Under the pieces are notes generated by a model that worked only from the letters and a program-made list of their open reading frames with translations, was not told where the DNA came from and did no database searches. Both the position numbers and the translations under genes were made by a program. Below are positions 20,709 through 31,304 of a stretch of DNA of 64,000 nt, one piece after another (positions within the stretch are counted from its first letter, which is position 1; the number at the start of each line of letters is the position of its first letter). Origin of the DNA: Theocolax elegans (Eukaryota; Arthropoda; Insecta; Hymenoptera; Cerocephalidae); assembly GCA_026168455.1 (NCBI GenBank), contig CM047426.1:64246488-64310487 (forward strand). Reading direction: 5' to 3'.

Positions 20709-20879
20709 TTTGTCATCAAAGAAAACGCCTAAGTATTTAAAGGATTTTGATGGGGTGATGGATGTGGTGTTGAAGTGAAGTGATGATAGGGATAGGATAG
20801 TAGATTTACTGAAGATGATAAATTTCGTTTTTTCCGGTGATATTGATAAGATTAGAGATAAAAAATAATCATTCAGTTT

Positions 20880-21775
20880 GTTAATAGGGAAGATTCTAGA
20901 ATTGTAATAGCTTCATCGGTAATATTGTTAGAGTGATAGATGAGTGTGTCGTTGGCGTATTGTATTACTTTTATTGTTCGATAAGTTATAATGTTATTGA
21001 TTTAAGACACATAAATGTTATACAAAAGGGGGCTTAGGACACAGCCTTGTGGAACACCAGTACTTTTAGTGAAGGGCCCTTTCAAAGAATTTCCTATTTT
21101 AAAATATAGATTTCCTTCTGAAATTAGATTGAATATAAATTTTCTCGTTTTGGGAGGAATATTTAATTTTTTTAGGATTTTGTCAAGGATTGATGGGTGC
21201 ACGTCGTCAAAAGCAGATTTAATGTCAATTGCACAACAGAAAATGGGTTTATTGGCGTTAAAAGACAGTTGAATATCGGTAATGAAGGTGGCAAGAACAT
21301 GTTGGCGGGATTTTGATTTGCGAAAACCATATTGTGTGTCAGGGATAAGAGAATTTTGTTCTATGTAGTGTTTCATTCTTGTATTGATGAAGCGTTCAAG
21401 TAATTTTAAGATACATGAGGCTAAGGATATGGGACGGAATTTGTTATTGTTGGTTGAGCATTTGGAGATTAGAGAGATAAGGAATTCTTTCCAGTTAGAG
21501 TGATATTTACCCTTAGAGAAAAAATGATTTAAACTTGTTAAGAAGAGATTTAGATAGGAAGTGGGGGAATTTTTTAACATTAAATAGTCGATTTGGTCTA
21601 AACCGGGAGAAGATTTATGGTTTGCAGAGGAAAGAGCAAGATTAAGTTCGGTGAGGGTGAAGGGTTTGTCAAGAAATGATGAAGTGGGGTCAAGAGGGTC
21701 TTGTAAATTAATGGAGGGAGGTGTATGGTGGGAGTAGATATTTTGTTGCGAGCAGTGATTGTCAATGAATTGCAT
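20880..21775 (-). pseudogene. Element A reverse transcriptase with mutated active site
   Basis: It contains NHKSSPGLDQIDY, FRPISLASCILKLLER, QYGFRKSKS, CAIDIKSAFDDV, and STGVPQGCVLSPLLYNIYVS, followed by a stop at 21002. Continuing in the same frame past the stop, the active-site box reads QYANDTLIYHS near 20950-20963, so the first Asp of the usual YADD is Asn. One of the two catalytic metal-binding Asp residues is therefore missing and this copy could not polymerise. A separate frame at 21598-21900 shows a frameshift in the upstream linker. Confidence 0.8.
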
Positions 21776-22145
21776 GCATTTATTGATAGAGTCGAGGTTG
21801 TTATTAAGAAAAGAATTGTTGTTATTATGGTCTTTAAATCTTCTGATTGACCTCCAAATAAGTGATTCATCAGTGTTGATATTGAAGTGATCTTCTGCAA
21901 ATTGTCTGAACTTTTTAATTTTAATCTTTTTCAGGTATTTTTTTTGTATTGTTTTCAGTTTGGTTAAGAATATTTAAATTATTATGGTTTGGATTTTTTA
22001 GAAAATGATTGGTTGTATCTCGGCGTTCTTTAGATAAGGCTGTTCAGTTGTCATCCCACCAGATAGTTTTTGACGATTTTAATTTAAACGATTCTTTTAA
22101 GGAGATTGCATGAGGTGGTATGAGTTTGTCTAAATTGGGAAAAAA

Positions 22146-23056
22146 TGGAAGAGGATGACTTCTCGGTTGCCTTCGTGCCCGATGATGAATTTCGATACCG
22201 AGAGACTTACTGGATTGACCTTGGCTGACCCACAGTTCTATATTCCGGGTCCAGTAGATGTAATTCTAGGCGCAGACATTTACGGGCAATTATTATGCTC
22301 CGGGTTGCATCATATTAATTCCTCTTTAACTGCTCAGGAGACAGTATTGGGTTGGGTAGTTTCCGGTTCCGTACGATCAAACGTGCCTAACCGGGCGGAG
22401 ACAGCAGCCTCTAGATCGCTAAACATTATGCAATTTACCTCCGGAGAGGATTTATATGAGCCGTTGGAATGATTCTGGTTACTTAAAGAGGTTCCCCCAC
22501 TTGTGACTAAACTGAGATCGGAGGATGAGATGTGTGAAAGATTTTTTAACAAAAGCTACACCCGCGACAGCAACAGGCGATATAGGGTGAGACTCCCGTT
22601 GAAATCAGATCCCCTGAAGGTCGCTAAGCAAACCCGTCAAATTGCCCTGAAATCGCTGAATCAAATACATCGTCGATTCTCTCGAGATCACGAGTTTGCT
22701 CAAGCCTACAGAGGTTTTATGAAAGATTATGCCGATCTTGGACATATGGTTCCTGTTCCTATAACGGAGCTTCACAATTCCCGTTCCTGGTACCTGCCAC
22801 ATCATGCAGTAGTCCAGTCATCGCCGCAAAAATTCAGGGTCGTATTCGATGCTTCTCGTCGAACTAGAGAACAACACTGTTTAAACCACTTTTTACTGAC
22901 AGGCCCCCCTCTGCAACACGATCTCGCATTTGTTCTCCTGAATTGGCGTCGTTATAAATTCGTTTTTTCAGCGGACATTATAAAAATGTTTCGCCAGATC
23001 GACATTGACTCTAGAGATAAAGATTTGCTAAGAATATTGTGGTCACCTGAACCTAA
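22146..23056 (+). pseudogene. BEL/Pao retrotransposon pol, 5' part (protease end and RT start)
   Basis: The first frame (22155-22472) has LADPQFYIPGPVDVILGADI, then YGQLL and AQETVLGWVVSG, the conserved protease-to-RT junction of BEL/Pao elements. A stop at 22470 and a restart at 22503 lead into RT: the RYRVRLPLK block, WYLPHHAVV, KFRVVFDASRRT and FVFSADIIKMFRQI. The frame is then cut by a 5.7-kb insertion at 23056. The gag region and 5' LTR are absent; the sequence starts abruptly beside element A. Confidence 0.85.
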
Positions 23057-23155
23057 TTTTTTTTTTTTTTTTATTAAGCTTACTAAAACCCTAATTAGGG
23101 CTTATACAGCAATACAAAATACAAGCAATATTAACAATACATTTTTGGAGTTGTT

Positions 23156-24795
23156 TTAAACATTTAAGTTACAGTTTTGGAAAAATTTACAGATGGCTGA
23201 CATAATTTTTATATCTGGTTTTGCTAAAAAAGATTTTATAGTAAATGGGGGAAAGATTTTAAATTCTCCTAGTTTACAAAGTAAGTGTTGTTTATGTGAG
23301 TCAAAATTAGGGCAATTCCATACAATATGATTCAGGTCCTGAGTATCAAGACCGCAGTCGCATGTGGGATCCGAAATAATATTAATACGGTAGAGTGATC
23401 CAAATAGATTGTAATGATTGGCCCTGCATCTATTTATTGTAACTATAGTCTTTCTGGAAAGGTTCTTTTTTGAATACCAAGGCACCACTGCAATAGTTTT
23501 ATAAATTTCAAAATACTCTTTACCTTTTTGTAGCCCTTGCTCATTTATTATAGATTCTGTATTATTAATTGAAGTTTTTTTCAACATTTCTGTCATATCT
23601 GTGTAAGGAATTGAAGAGTAGTGTGAATAAGTTTTCATAGTTGCTTTTTTGGCTAGTTGATCGGCATATTCATTTCCAGTGATCCCCAAGTGAGCAGGTA
23701 TCCAATAAAACTTAAGAGTGATATTCGGATATTTGTTCACAAATGATAGGTACAAGTCTTTAATTTGTGTGGACGTTAATATTGGGACTTGCCAAACTTT
23801 GAAGCGCACTTAGGGAATCAGTGAAAATAGAAATATTCTTATCCGGATATAAAAATGCTATATCTAGTGCATGTTTAAGGGCTATACATTCTGCCGTATA
23901 TACTGAAGCATTACTGTTAATACTTTTACAAATTTCTATTTTAAGTTTAGGTACTACGCATGCTGAACCAACGTAACTGTTTCCTAGAATTTTGCTTCCA
24001 TCTGTATAAATATCTAAAATGTCTTGTTTATTTATAATACTATTAAAAGTTAAATTAGGATTATTAGATATCGTTAGTATCTTCCCTATACTAGAATCAA
24101 AAGGAATTGATGTGTTAATGATATCAAAATTATAAAGAAAAATGTTATATTTATCTTGAGATGCAATTGATTCAGCAAGCGTAGAGATGTTTTCTATACA
24201 AATCTTAAGAACTCTTTTTTTGTTGTTGTTTTTGAAAGATCTTAGAACGTATTGTAAATGGTTGTACATTAGACTGTCTCTGTTAGACAAGACCTTACAT
24301 AAGTATTTGTTGCCCAGAAAAACTGCTCTATCTCTAATAAAAGGTAACTTAGATTCTGCTAATAAAATATTTGTAGGAGTACTTCGTCTATAGCCAAGCG
24401 CGAATCGTATAGCAGAGAACTCTATTTGCTCGAGTTTTTTTGACAATTTTTTTTTAATAGGGAAGTAAAGAAAACTTCCATAATCGATTAGTGAACGAAC
24501 GTAACTTTTATAAAGAGTGAGCAGTGTTTCTGGATTGGAGCCCCACCAGGTACCGCATAAAAATCTAACAATATTAAGCGCGTTACTACATTTGTTTATA
24601 ATCATGTCTACGTGAGCTTGAAATGTCATTTTCCAATCGTAGATAATCCCCAAAAAGCGTGCAGTTTCTGATGATTTTATAGGAACATTGTCAACTATTA
24701 TTTCAGTTTCTCCGGGTGAAATATTTTTATTGTTGAAATGCATAAGTTTGGTTTTTTTAGCTGATAATTCTAGGCCTAATTCTGAAAGATTATTT
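23156..24795 (-). pseudogene. Element B ORF2 C-terminal part: RT thumb, RNase H, Cys/His tail
   Basis: The frame resumes beyond the MITE and holds FLGIIYDWKMTFQAHVDMI, LCGTWWGSNPETLLTLYKS, and RNase H with Asp in IYTDGSK, Glu in YTAECIALKHAL, and Asp in IFTDSLSALQSL. A frameshift near 23790 separates this from the end of RNase H (WIPAHLGITGNEYADQLAK). The C-terminus has CDCGLDTQDLNHIVWNCP, a presumed zinc-binding region seen in this group. Apart from the frameshift all RNase H catalytic positions are present. Confidence 0.82.
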
Positions 24796-24799
24796 TTAA

Positions 24800-25313
24800 G
24801 GGGATGTCGGAGCTATAGCCTCCATCAAAAGCCGTTCGATCTCTCGGTTTCGAATGGCGCTGTAGTCAGGTGTCGATTTCTACGATAAACGTACTTAAAA
24901 CATAAATTATAAATTTTACAGCTACATAGAGCTGTTGAAAGATACTTTCCCCCCTAGCTATGACTAAACTTAAGGTAATTATAATATTACTCTTGGAATC
25001 AAATGTTTATTTTTTTAAAGAAATGTGAAATACGTCTCATATTCAATGAATCTATATCTGCCGTAATGCTACACGCAACGTATTTCACATTTCTTTAAAA
25101 AAATAAACATTTGATTCCAAGAGTAATATTATAATTACCTTAAGTTTAGTCATAGCTAGGGGGGAAAGTATCTTTCAACAGCTCTATGTAGCTGTAAAAT
25201 TTATAATTTATGTTTTAAGTACGTTTATCGTAGAAATCGACACCTGACTACAGCGCCATTCGAAACCGAGAGATCGAGCGGCTTTTGATGGAGGCTATAG
25301 CTCCGACATCCCC
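24800..25313. mobile_element. 514-base palindromic MITE in element B RT, TTAA target
   Basis: Termini are GGGGATGTCGGAGCTATAG and its reverse complement; arms are about 233 bases and nearly perfect around a centre of about 45 bases. It is flanked by TTAA at 24796-24799 and 25314-25317. Removing the element and one TTAA restores the RT reading frame without loss of a codon, which proves it is an insertion. TTAA targeting suggests mobilisation by a piggyBac-type transposase. Confidence 0.9.
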
Positions 25314-26104
25314 TTAATAATAGATATTGACTGTTTAATTGTTCTTATACATTCGTGAAGAGGCGAAATATTGGAAAATATAGCCGTATCGTCCGCAAAC
25401 TGAGAAGTAGCAACGTTGTTTGGAAGATTATCTGCAATATTGGCAACATAAATAAGATACAGAAGTGGGCTAAGCAATACCCCTTGGGGGACTCCTTTAA
25501 ACACTTTGATTATTTCATATTGATCTATCTTAGTATGAAGCCTTCTTTCATGGGTTAAGAAATAGATAAATTTAACTAATTGTTTTGAGCATCCAATATT
25601 AGCTAATTTTTTGACAAGAATATTTGGTAAAACATTATTAAATGCTCCCGAAACATCTAGAAATGCAGCAATAACATTTTGTTTTTTATAAAACGCTTGG
25701 TCAACTAGCCATGTTAAATTAGACAAATTATCCATGCAAGACCTACCCTTACGAAATCCTGATTGATATTTAGGAATTATATTCGATTTTTCTACCCACC
25801 ATTCGAGCCTATTTTTAATAATTCTTTCAAAAGTTTTACATATACAGGAAGTAAGAGAAATCGGCCTTACAGTATCACCATCCCGCTTGTCAATAAAATG
25901 AACTATAGTATCTTTCCAAGAGTCAGGAAATTCACTCGGATCATACATTTCGTTAAAAATGTCGAGAATTAAGAGCTTATATTTACACGGTAGATTTTGA
26001 AGAAGTCCATAATCAATACCATCTAGACCTGGAGAGGAATTTCCCTTACCCAAGTTCAATGCTCTGTTGAACTCCAAAAGAAAAGTGCTGTTGAAAAAAG
26101 TCAT
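25295..26104 (-). CDS. Element B ORF2 reverse transcriptase, fingers and palm
   Basis: The blocks are SSPGLDGIDY, DTVRPISLTSCICKTFER, YQSGFRKGRSCMDNL, AAFLDVSGAFNNV, KGVPQGVLLSPLLYLIYVAN and the active site SQFADDTAIF (25388-25399 on the + strand). FADD is an accepted variant of YADD, so the catalytic Asp pair is intact, unlike element A. The native frame ends at 25318, where a MITE interrupts it; across the MITE the frame continues exactly at 24795. Confidence 0.85.
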   Translation of the reverse strand: MTFFNSTFLLEFNRALNLGKGNSSPGLDGIDYGLLQNLPCKYKLLILDIFNEMYDPSEFPDSWKDTIVHFIDKRDGDTVRPISLTSCICKTFERIIKNRLEWWVEKSNIIPKYQSGFRKGRSCMDNLSNLTWLVDQAFYKKQNVIAAFLDVSGAFNNVLPNILVKKLANIGCSKQLVKFIYFLTHERRLHTKIDQYEIIKVFKGVPQGVLLSPLLYLIYVANIADNLPNNVATSQFADDTAIFSNISPLHECIRTIKQSISIIKGMSEL

Positions 26105-26431
26105 TTTCTTGGCATTTAGGTAATATTTTAGGATTGCAACTAACCCAAGGAGGAGCTATTTTGTTGAGACAATCAATACATTTTGGGATAAATTTTTATT
26201 ATTACTAATCGAATTATTTTTAACTTTGACCCAACTATTTTGGAGTATTTTACATTTATTCCAAACAAACTTAGGATTTGTTCTAAAATTGAGAGATTCT
26301 GAAAATTTTTGAAAATAATCTTTTTTCTTTTTTTTAAACAAAACCTTGGCAAGAGAACAATTTCTTTTATATTCGATCAAGTCCTTAAGATTGTTGGAAT
26401 ATTCCCATTTTTTAAAAGAGGCTTTTCTAAG

Positions 26432-27376
26432 TCATTTCATTTTGTAACATTCAGTGTCCCACCAAGGCACAGGGTTCTTTATAGATTTATTATTGCAAGG
26501 GGTTTTCTTACGCGGGGTAGATGTTTTAATAGACTCAGTAATGATTTGAACAAAGAAGTCGTATTTTTTAGTAGGAGACAATAAATCGTATTCAATACTG
26601 AGGAATTTAATATATTTATTCTCTAATTCTAAGTTAAATTTATCCCAATTAGTTTTAATGGATGAAAGTTTGTAGGATAGTTTATGATAAAAGTATTTTT
26701 GTGCATCTATTACTATATTAATCGGAAAATGGTCTGAACCAAGCGTTTCATCAAGAACTTTAAAATTTATTTTATCGGCTAAATTCATAGTAGAAAAAAT
26801 TAAATCTATATTCGATTTTTTATTATTTCTAATATCTAGATGCGTAAGGGTGCTATTATTATGTAAAAAAAGATTCTGCTGAACTGAACTATTAAAAAGT
26901 CTTTCACCGTTCGCGTCGGTATAGTTACAGTTCCAATTAATATTGTGACAGTTGAAATCGCCGACGATTAAGGTGTTATTGTTAGAAATTGAAGAATTGA
27001 TGGCGTGGTTCCAATCTGCTTGGGAAAGAGTTGATCCGGGAATCTTGTAGAGGGCCACTATATCGAACTTTGGATTCACGTTGGTAATGGAAATTGCGGC
27101 CGATTCGATACCAATTATTTGTGTATTTGTCAGTACTATGTTTATAAACATCAGATTCTTGCGAACTAGGAAAAGAATACCCCCACCTCGCGTATTCTCT
27201 CTGTCTTTTCGATAAGTGGTAAATCCACTTACATTAAAGTTGTCGTTCGGCGTAAGCCACGATTCAACACAAACAAGTATATCTATATTTTGGAGTATAT
27301 ATTGTAACTCTCTTTTTCGTTGTTTGGCACTGCGAATATTCCAAAACATAATTCTAATTGTTGAATTTTGCGACAT
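26432..27376 (-). CDS. Element B ORF2 N-terminus: APE-type endonuclease
   Basis: A 314-residue frame begins MSQNSTIRIMFWNIRSAKQR. Catalytic motifs are in order: N in FWNIRS, E in VCVESWL, RGGGILFLVR, GDFNCHNINWN, and SDHFPINIVID. These are the metal-binding and general acid/base positions of the APE-like nuclease that nicks the target during retrotransposition. The domain looks intact. The frame ends at 26432 near PVPWWDTECYKMK, the start of the RT linker, where a frameshift passes the reading to 26380-26156. Confidence 0.82.
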   Translation of the reverse strand: MSQNSTIRIMFWNIRSAKQRKRELQYILQNIDILVCVESWLTPNDNFNVSGFTTYRKDRENTRGGGILFLVRKNLMFINIVLTNTQIIGIESAAISITNVNPKFDIVALYKIPGSTLSQADWNHAINSSISNNNTLIVGDFNCHNINWNCNYTDANGERLFNSSVQQNLFLHNNSTLTHLDIRNNKKSNIDLIFSTMNLADKINFKVLDETLGSDHFPINIVIDAQKYFYHKLSYKLSSIKTNWDKFNLELENKYIKFLSIEYDLLSPTKKYDFFVQIITESIKTSTPRKKTPCNNKSIKNPVPWWDTECYKMK

Positions 27377-27405
27377 GATTAATAGATGATTAATAGATCG
27401 TAAAT

Positions 27406-28540
27406 TTATTCTTGTTCACTAAGGGTTTCACTGTTCGATTCACTAACACTGTAAGTTTCACCTCTATTTTTTACTTGTCTTTTTATTTTCGTTATGCGCG
27501 ACTTCATATGGCGATCACTAATAAAGTTATAAATTTCAGTCAAATAATCAAATAGGGTATCTGAATTAGTTGTATATTTTGATGCAATTATTTTTACATT
27601 GGACGTTCCATAAGTTTCAAGTATAAAATTTATTACCGTATCAAAATTCATTTGGCAGGTTTCATAATTTGAATCGATATACTCTTTTGCTGACTCCAGT
27701 TTTATTTTAATTTTTTCTAAGGACTGATTTTCTACATTGGCGTGTTTTAATTTTTTTTTAACATTTTTGGAGTGATGAACAGTTGATGCATCAGAAGTCG
27801 TTTTTTGCGAGCTGGATAGCGAATCACTGGTGGAGTGAACTCTTTTATTAGGTGGAGGCATGTTTTTACGGTCTTGCGCATCATTGAGTGGATCTGAGAC
27901 TCTTGTTGTTAAAATTGGAAAGTCTTCTTGTGTTGAAACAGGTTTTATTGCATCTTGCACATTTTTACAATATTTTTGTGTGTGCCCTTCCTCTTTGCAA
28001 AGGAAGCACATTAGTTTATCCGTGAAAAAATAAATCCAACACGACATGTCATCATAATTTATTTTTAGATTTTCTGGAAGTTTAGAGATATCGTCCGCGT
28101 GAATATACATTTGACGCCTAAAACTCATGAGATGCGAATAGCCAGGGACTGGAGTAGCCTTAACTTCAGTTATTTGAGATTTAGGTACGATGCCGCGTAT
28201 TGCTAATTCTTTTTCAATCACAGATGATGGAATTAGCGGTTGAACATTTGATATAAGGATGCGTTTTGCTTTGGTGTATAACGATCGTATTTCTAGATCA
28301 TGTTCCTTTATTTTGATACGTTTAAGGTTAAGCAGATACGCCTTTGAGAAATTCTGGATACGTATCTAACATTAATTGGATCAACTTTATTTCCGATCGT
28401 AACAACGTAATCTTCGATTGTAAGACCCTCGATGGCATCCAGAACAATAGCTTGTTCCTTAGTTGGACAGTCGAGTTTGCGGGCAACAGTAGCGTAAGTC
28501 CAGAAGGCTGCAACTGTGAACTTTCGTGTAAATTTGCCAT
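27406..28540 (-). pseudogene. Element B ORF1 (gag-like, zinc knuckle)
   Basis: The main frame (28221-27406, 271 residues) includes VPGYSHLMSFRRQMYI, then the CCHC knuckle CFLCKEEGHTQKYC near residues 72-85, then a Ser/Lys-rich and coiled region. An earlier frame (28540-28328) starts MANLHESSQLQPSG and is probably the true N-terminus, separated by a frameshift near 28325. ORF1 proteins of this type coat the element RNA in a ribonucleoprotein; that is family knowledge. Confidence 0.75.
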
Positions 28541-28773
28541 TTTATATGAAGAGCCGTAGGTTACCTCTGAAATCAGAGAAACCTACGGCATTTGTTTTGA
28601 AAGACACGCAAAATCAAGAAAACACTTATAGTTAACGCTAAATTTAATATAACACTCGCTTATGTAATCACATACCACTGTGACGACAATAACACGTAGG
28701 ATTATAAATCGAGGAGCTAATATAAACACGTGTTACCTGTTCGAAGGATCGAACGAGACTGACCTGAACCTAA

Positions 28774-30130
28774 TATTAGTCCTGTTGAATACCGCCTGAC
28801 TACCGTCACCTATGGCACCGCCTGTACCCCCTACCTAGGTATGCGCACCCTACCCAGGTTATCGCAGCTCGCTCGAGATGAAAAAGCCTCATTTTCTCTT
28901 GCCGCTCGTTGCCTTGAACAAAATTGCTACATAGATGATCTATTTTCCGGATCCGAGGATTTAGCTAGCGCAATTCAGAAACGAAACAATTGATAAAACT
29001 TTTACAATCAGCGGGTATAAAGTTAGATAAGTGGGCTGCTAACCATTCGGATCTTTACTTGGATGATCAATCGAATCCAAGCAATCCCTTAAAGGACATT
29101 AATTCTGAATTTGTTAAAACTTTGGGCATTGGTTGGCATCCTGTGCGGGATGAATTCATCTTCAAATCCATAAATTTCGAGAATTCTGATCAACCCTTAA
29201 CTAAACAACTTCTTCTGTCGCGTATAGCTCGCTTATTTGATCCCTTGAGCTGGATTGCCCTTGTAACGGTCACGGCTAAAATCATGATGCAAGATCTGTG
29301 GTTGGATAAATACGATTGGGACTCTCCTTTAAAGAATGATTTTCGAGAACGTTGGGTTGGCTATTGTCAATCTCTTGGCGGCTTAGATTGCCTTTTCGTC
29401 AAGCGCTGGCTGGAGTCATCTTCTTCCCATGACTATAAGTTGCACGGATTTTGTGATTCTTCTTCTCGCGCTTATGCCGCTTCGCTTTATTTACGAAGTG
29501 CTGGGATAAATGGAGACATGCGTAAATCTTTACTGACTGCAAAGACCAGAATCATGCCAGTAAAAACGATTAGTATTCCTAATCTTGAGTTGTGTCGCGC
29601 GGTTCTTTTGGTTAAACTTCTTGTTCATCTTCGTAAGCTGGATTTTTTGAGTCGTTTGCCTGTGTTTGCGTGGTCTGACAGCCGTATTGTACTTGCATGG
29701 CTACGAAAGCTTCCTTGCTTTTGAAAGACGTTCGTGGCCAACAGGGTATCCTTAATTCAGACCGAGCTGCCATCGACCAGTTGGACTTATATACATACAA
29801 AGGAAAATCCGGCTGACCTGGCTACTCGCGGTCTGAAACCCATTGAACTGATGAACGCTGATTTATAGTGGTCAGGACCGTCATGGCTCTCATTGCCACG
29901 AGAAGAGTGGCCGTAAAACCTTGAGGTTTCGCTGGCCCATCATGTTAGACAAGATTTGTCGGAACCAGAACTACTGTCAAGGTTCGCGACGTTAACTAAA
30001 TTAACTCAAGTAGTTGCTTACTGCCTCCGAACTTTGGTGAACTTGCGAAGACGCAAGAATGGTTAGACACCACTAACCTATTCGAGTGTATATATTTCCG
30101 GCCAACCTGATTCATTCTGAGGTAGTCGAC
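28774..30130 (+). pseudogene. BEL/Pao pol, 3' part (RT end and RNase H), integrase missing
   Basis: Directly after the nested element the BEL RT continues: SPVEYRLTTVTYGTACTPYL, then the active-site region QNCYIDDLFSGSED (YIDD) near 28940, and a stop near 28990. The next frame (28990-29724) holds the thumb (LLSRIARLFDPLSW) and RNase H (HGFCDSSSRAYAA, PNLELCRAVLLV, WSDSRIVLAWL). After a frameshift near 29724 the ENPADLATRG block is seen at about 29808. Several stops follow. No integrase domain or 3' LTR was recognised. Confidence 0.85.
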
Positions 30131-30288
30131 ATCCGATTTCGACATTGACCGATTGTCATCAAAGAGCACTCTTGTCAGTCAATCAATAATGTGGCTTGAA
30201 TATGTATTAAGTATACGGGGTTATTGGAATGATGTTGAAAATATCCACAGATAGTTAAAATGATTGAAGAAAAGAGAAGAAAATATAT

Positions 30289-30348
30289 TTTCGATGAAAT
30301 GTCTTTCGATGAAGTGTCTTTCGATGAGGTGTTTTTCGATGAAGTGTC
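30289..30348. repeat. 15-base minisatellite, four units
   Basis: Four consecutive 15-base units of the form TTTCGATGAAGTGTC with one to three changes. Read on the minus strand it encodes four (D/N)-x-S-S-K repeats in a 78-residue frame (30175-30411) that is otherwise unremarkable. Confidence 0.8.
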
Positions 30349-30477
30349 CGTAGACCTTTTTAATTCATTATAAATTATATTTGCCAAAATATGAGTTGGA
30401 CTGTTCATCAAAAATATAATCGGGCGTAGAGAAATATCTGGTTTATGAAGTTTATTTAATCCGTAACATTTAGCAAC

Positions 30478-30545
30478 TTTTTGATGTTGGTATTAATTTA
30501 TAATCTGTTCGTAAAATGTTTTTGTCTTGTAATTTTCTAACGAAG
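30478..30545. repeat. Small Penelope terminal-repeat fragment
   Basis: TTGATGTTGGTATTAATTTA and the following GTAAAATGTTTTTGTCTTG are the reverse complement of 18272-18325, next to the hammerhead-like motif of the second Penelope copy. The ribozyme core itself is absent here. Confidence 0.55.
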
Positions 30546-30809
30546 TTCATTACTACTTGATCTATAGATTTTCAAATAAGTACATTGTAGGTTTACGCAA
30601 TTTTACGAATTTTGTACTAGTATTCATTAGCATTTTCTCAAAAAAATTAATTCAATATATTCACATATTTTTTTTAATAAAAATATTTTATCGTAATTTA
30701 TAAGAAAATGGTAGTGGTGTTATTGAAGCATAAAATTAATTCAAATTAAATTTAACAGTATTTTTATTGAACTTACCTGCAGTTGTAATCAGAAAAAGCC
30801 ATTTTAATG

Positions 30810-31065
30810 CAGTGCATACAATACAATTACAATATCTACATGGAAGGTACACATAGACGACATGTATGTACAAGATGTAGAAATCTGTCATAAGATACAT
30901 GTATTCTACATGTATTTGAATACATGTAGTGTTTTACACGTGAGACCCATGCAATCATTTTTTCTCGGGAATTGATAGATCACTGCGTCTTTTGATGTCA
31001 TGTACTACAGCATTTTCTTGTACAACCCCTACTTAAAAATTCGCTCTCTCTCTCTCTTTATCTGT
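30810..31065. mobile_element. Half of a palindromic ACATGTA-rich MITE plus shared flank
   Basis: The part at 30820-30975 matches one arm of the complete element at 57472-57830. The part at 30970-31060 (GATAGATCACTGCGTCTT to a (CT)n tract) is the reverse complement of 56110-56215, so the two loci share flanking DNA as well as the MITE arm. Confidence 0.7.
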
Positions 31066-31304
31066 CTCTCTTTTTCTCTTTTGCTATCTATATCTTTTTA
31101 TTGGGATAATATGATTGCGGGTATCTGGAAATAAAAATATAACACAGAGTATGGAAATATGTTTCTTACATTTGAGAATGTAAGAAAATGTAGAAGACAA
31201 CGGAAAATTATTTATGGCATCATGAAAATTTTTGATACAGAAAATTTAAGGTTAATAGGTTATCAGACCTATGACCAAGTCGAACTATTAATATGATGGT
31301 TTAA

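Larger units (their letters stand above)
18987..22145 (-). mobile_element. 5'-truncated APE-type non-LTR retrotransposon A (I/LOA/Jockey-like)
   Basis: Minus strand. The likely poly(A) end is the T-run at 18987-19001. Going 5' to 3': end of the endonuclease-RT linker (WWDDN...LSKERRDTT, near 22050), RT, RT thumb, RNase H, and a C-terminal Cys/His region (PCGQIIQDISHVLWYCP, near 19390). Several stops and frameshifts break the single ORF2. The element abuts the BEL remnant at about 22145, where its 5' end is truncated. I could not find a convincing target duplication. Confidence 0.8.
23057..28761 (-). mobile_element. Nearly full-length non-LTR retrotransposon B nested in BEL/Pao RT
   Basis: The element lies on the minus strand with its poly(A) end as a T-run at 23057-23072. 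It is flanked by a 12-base direct repeat, ACCTGAACCTAA, at 23045-23056 and 28762-28773, matching target-primed insertion. It carries ORF1 (CCHC knuckle), then ORF2 with APE endonuclease, RT, RNase H and a C-terminal Cys/His region. The 5' untranslated part is about 28541-28761. Mutations visible are a few frameshifts and a 514-base MITE inserted in the RT. It belongs to an RNase H-bearing APE clade (I/LOA-like); the exact clade is not certain. Confidence 0.92.
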
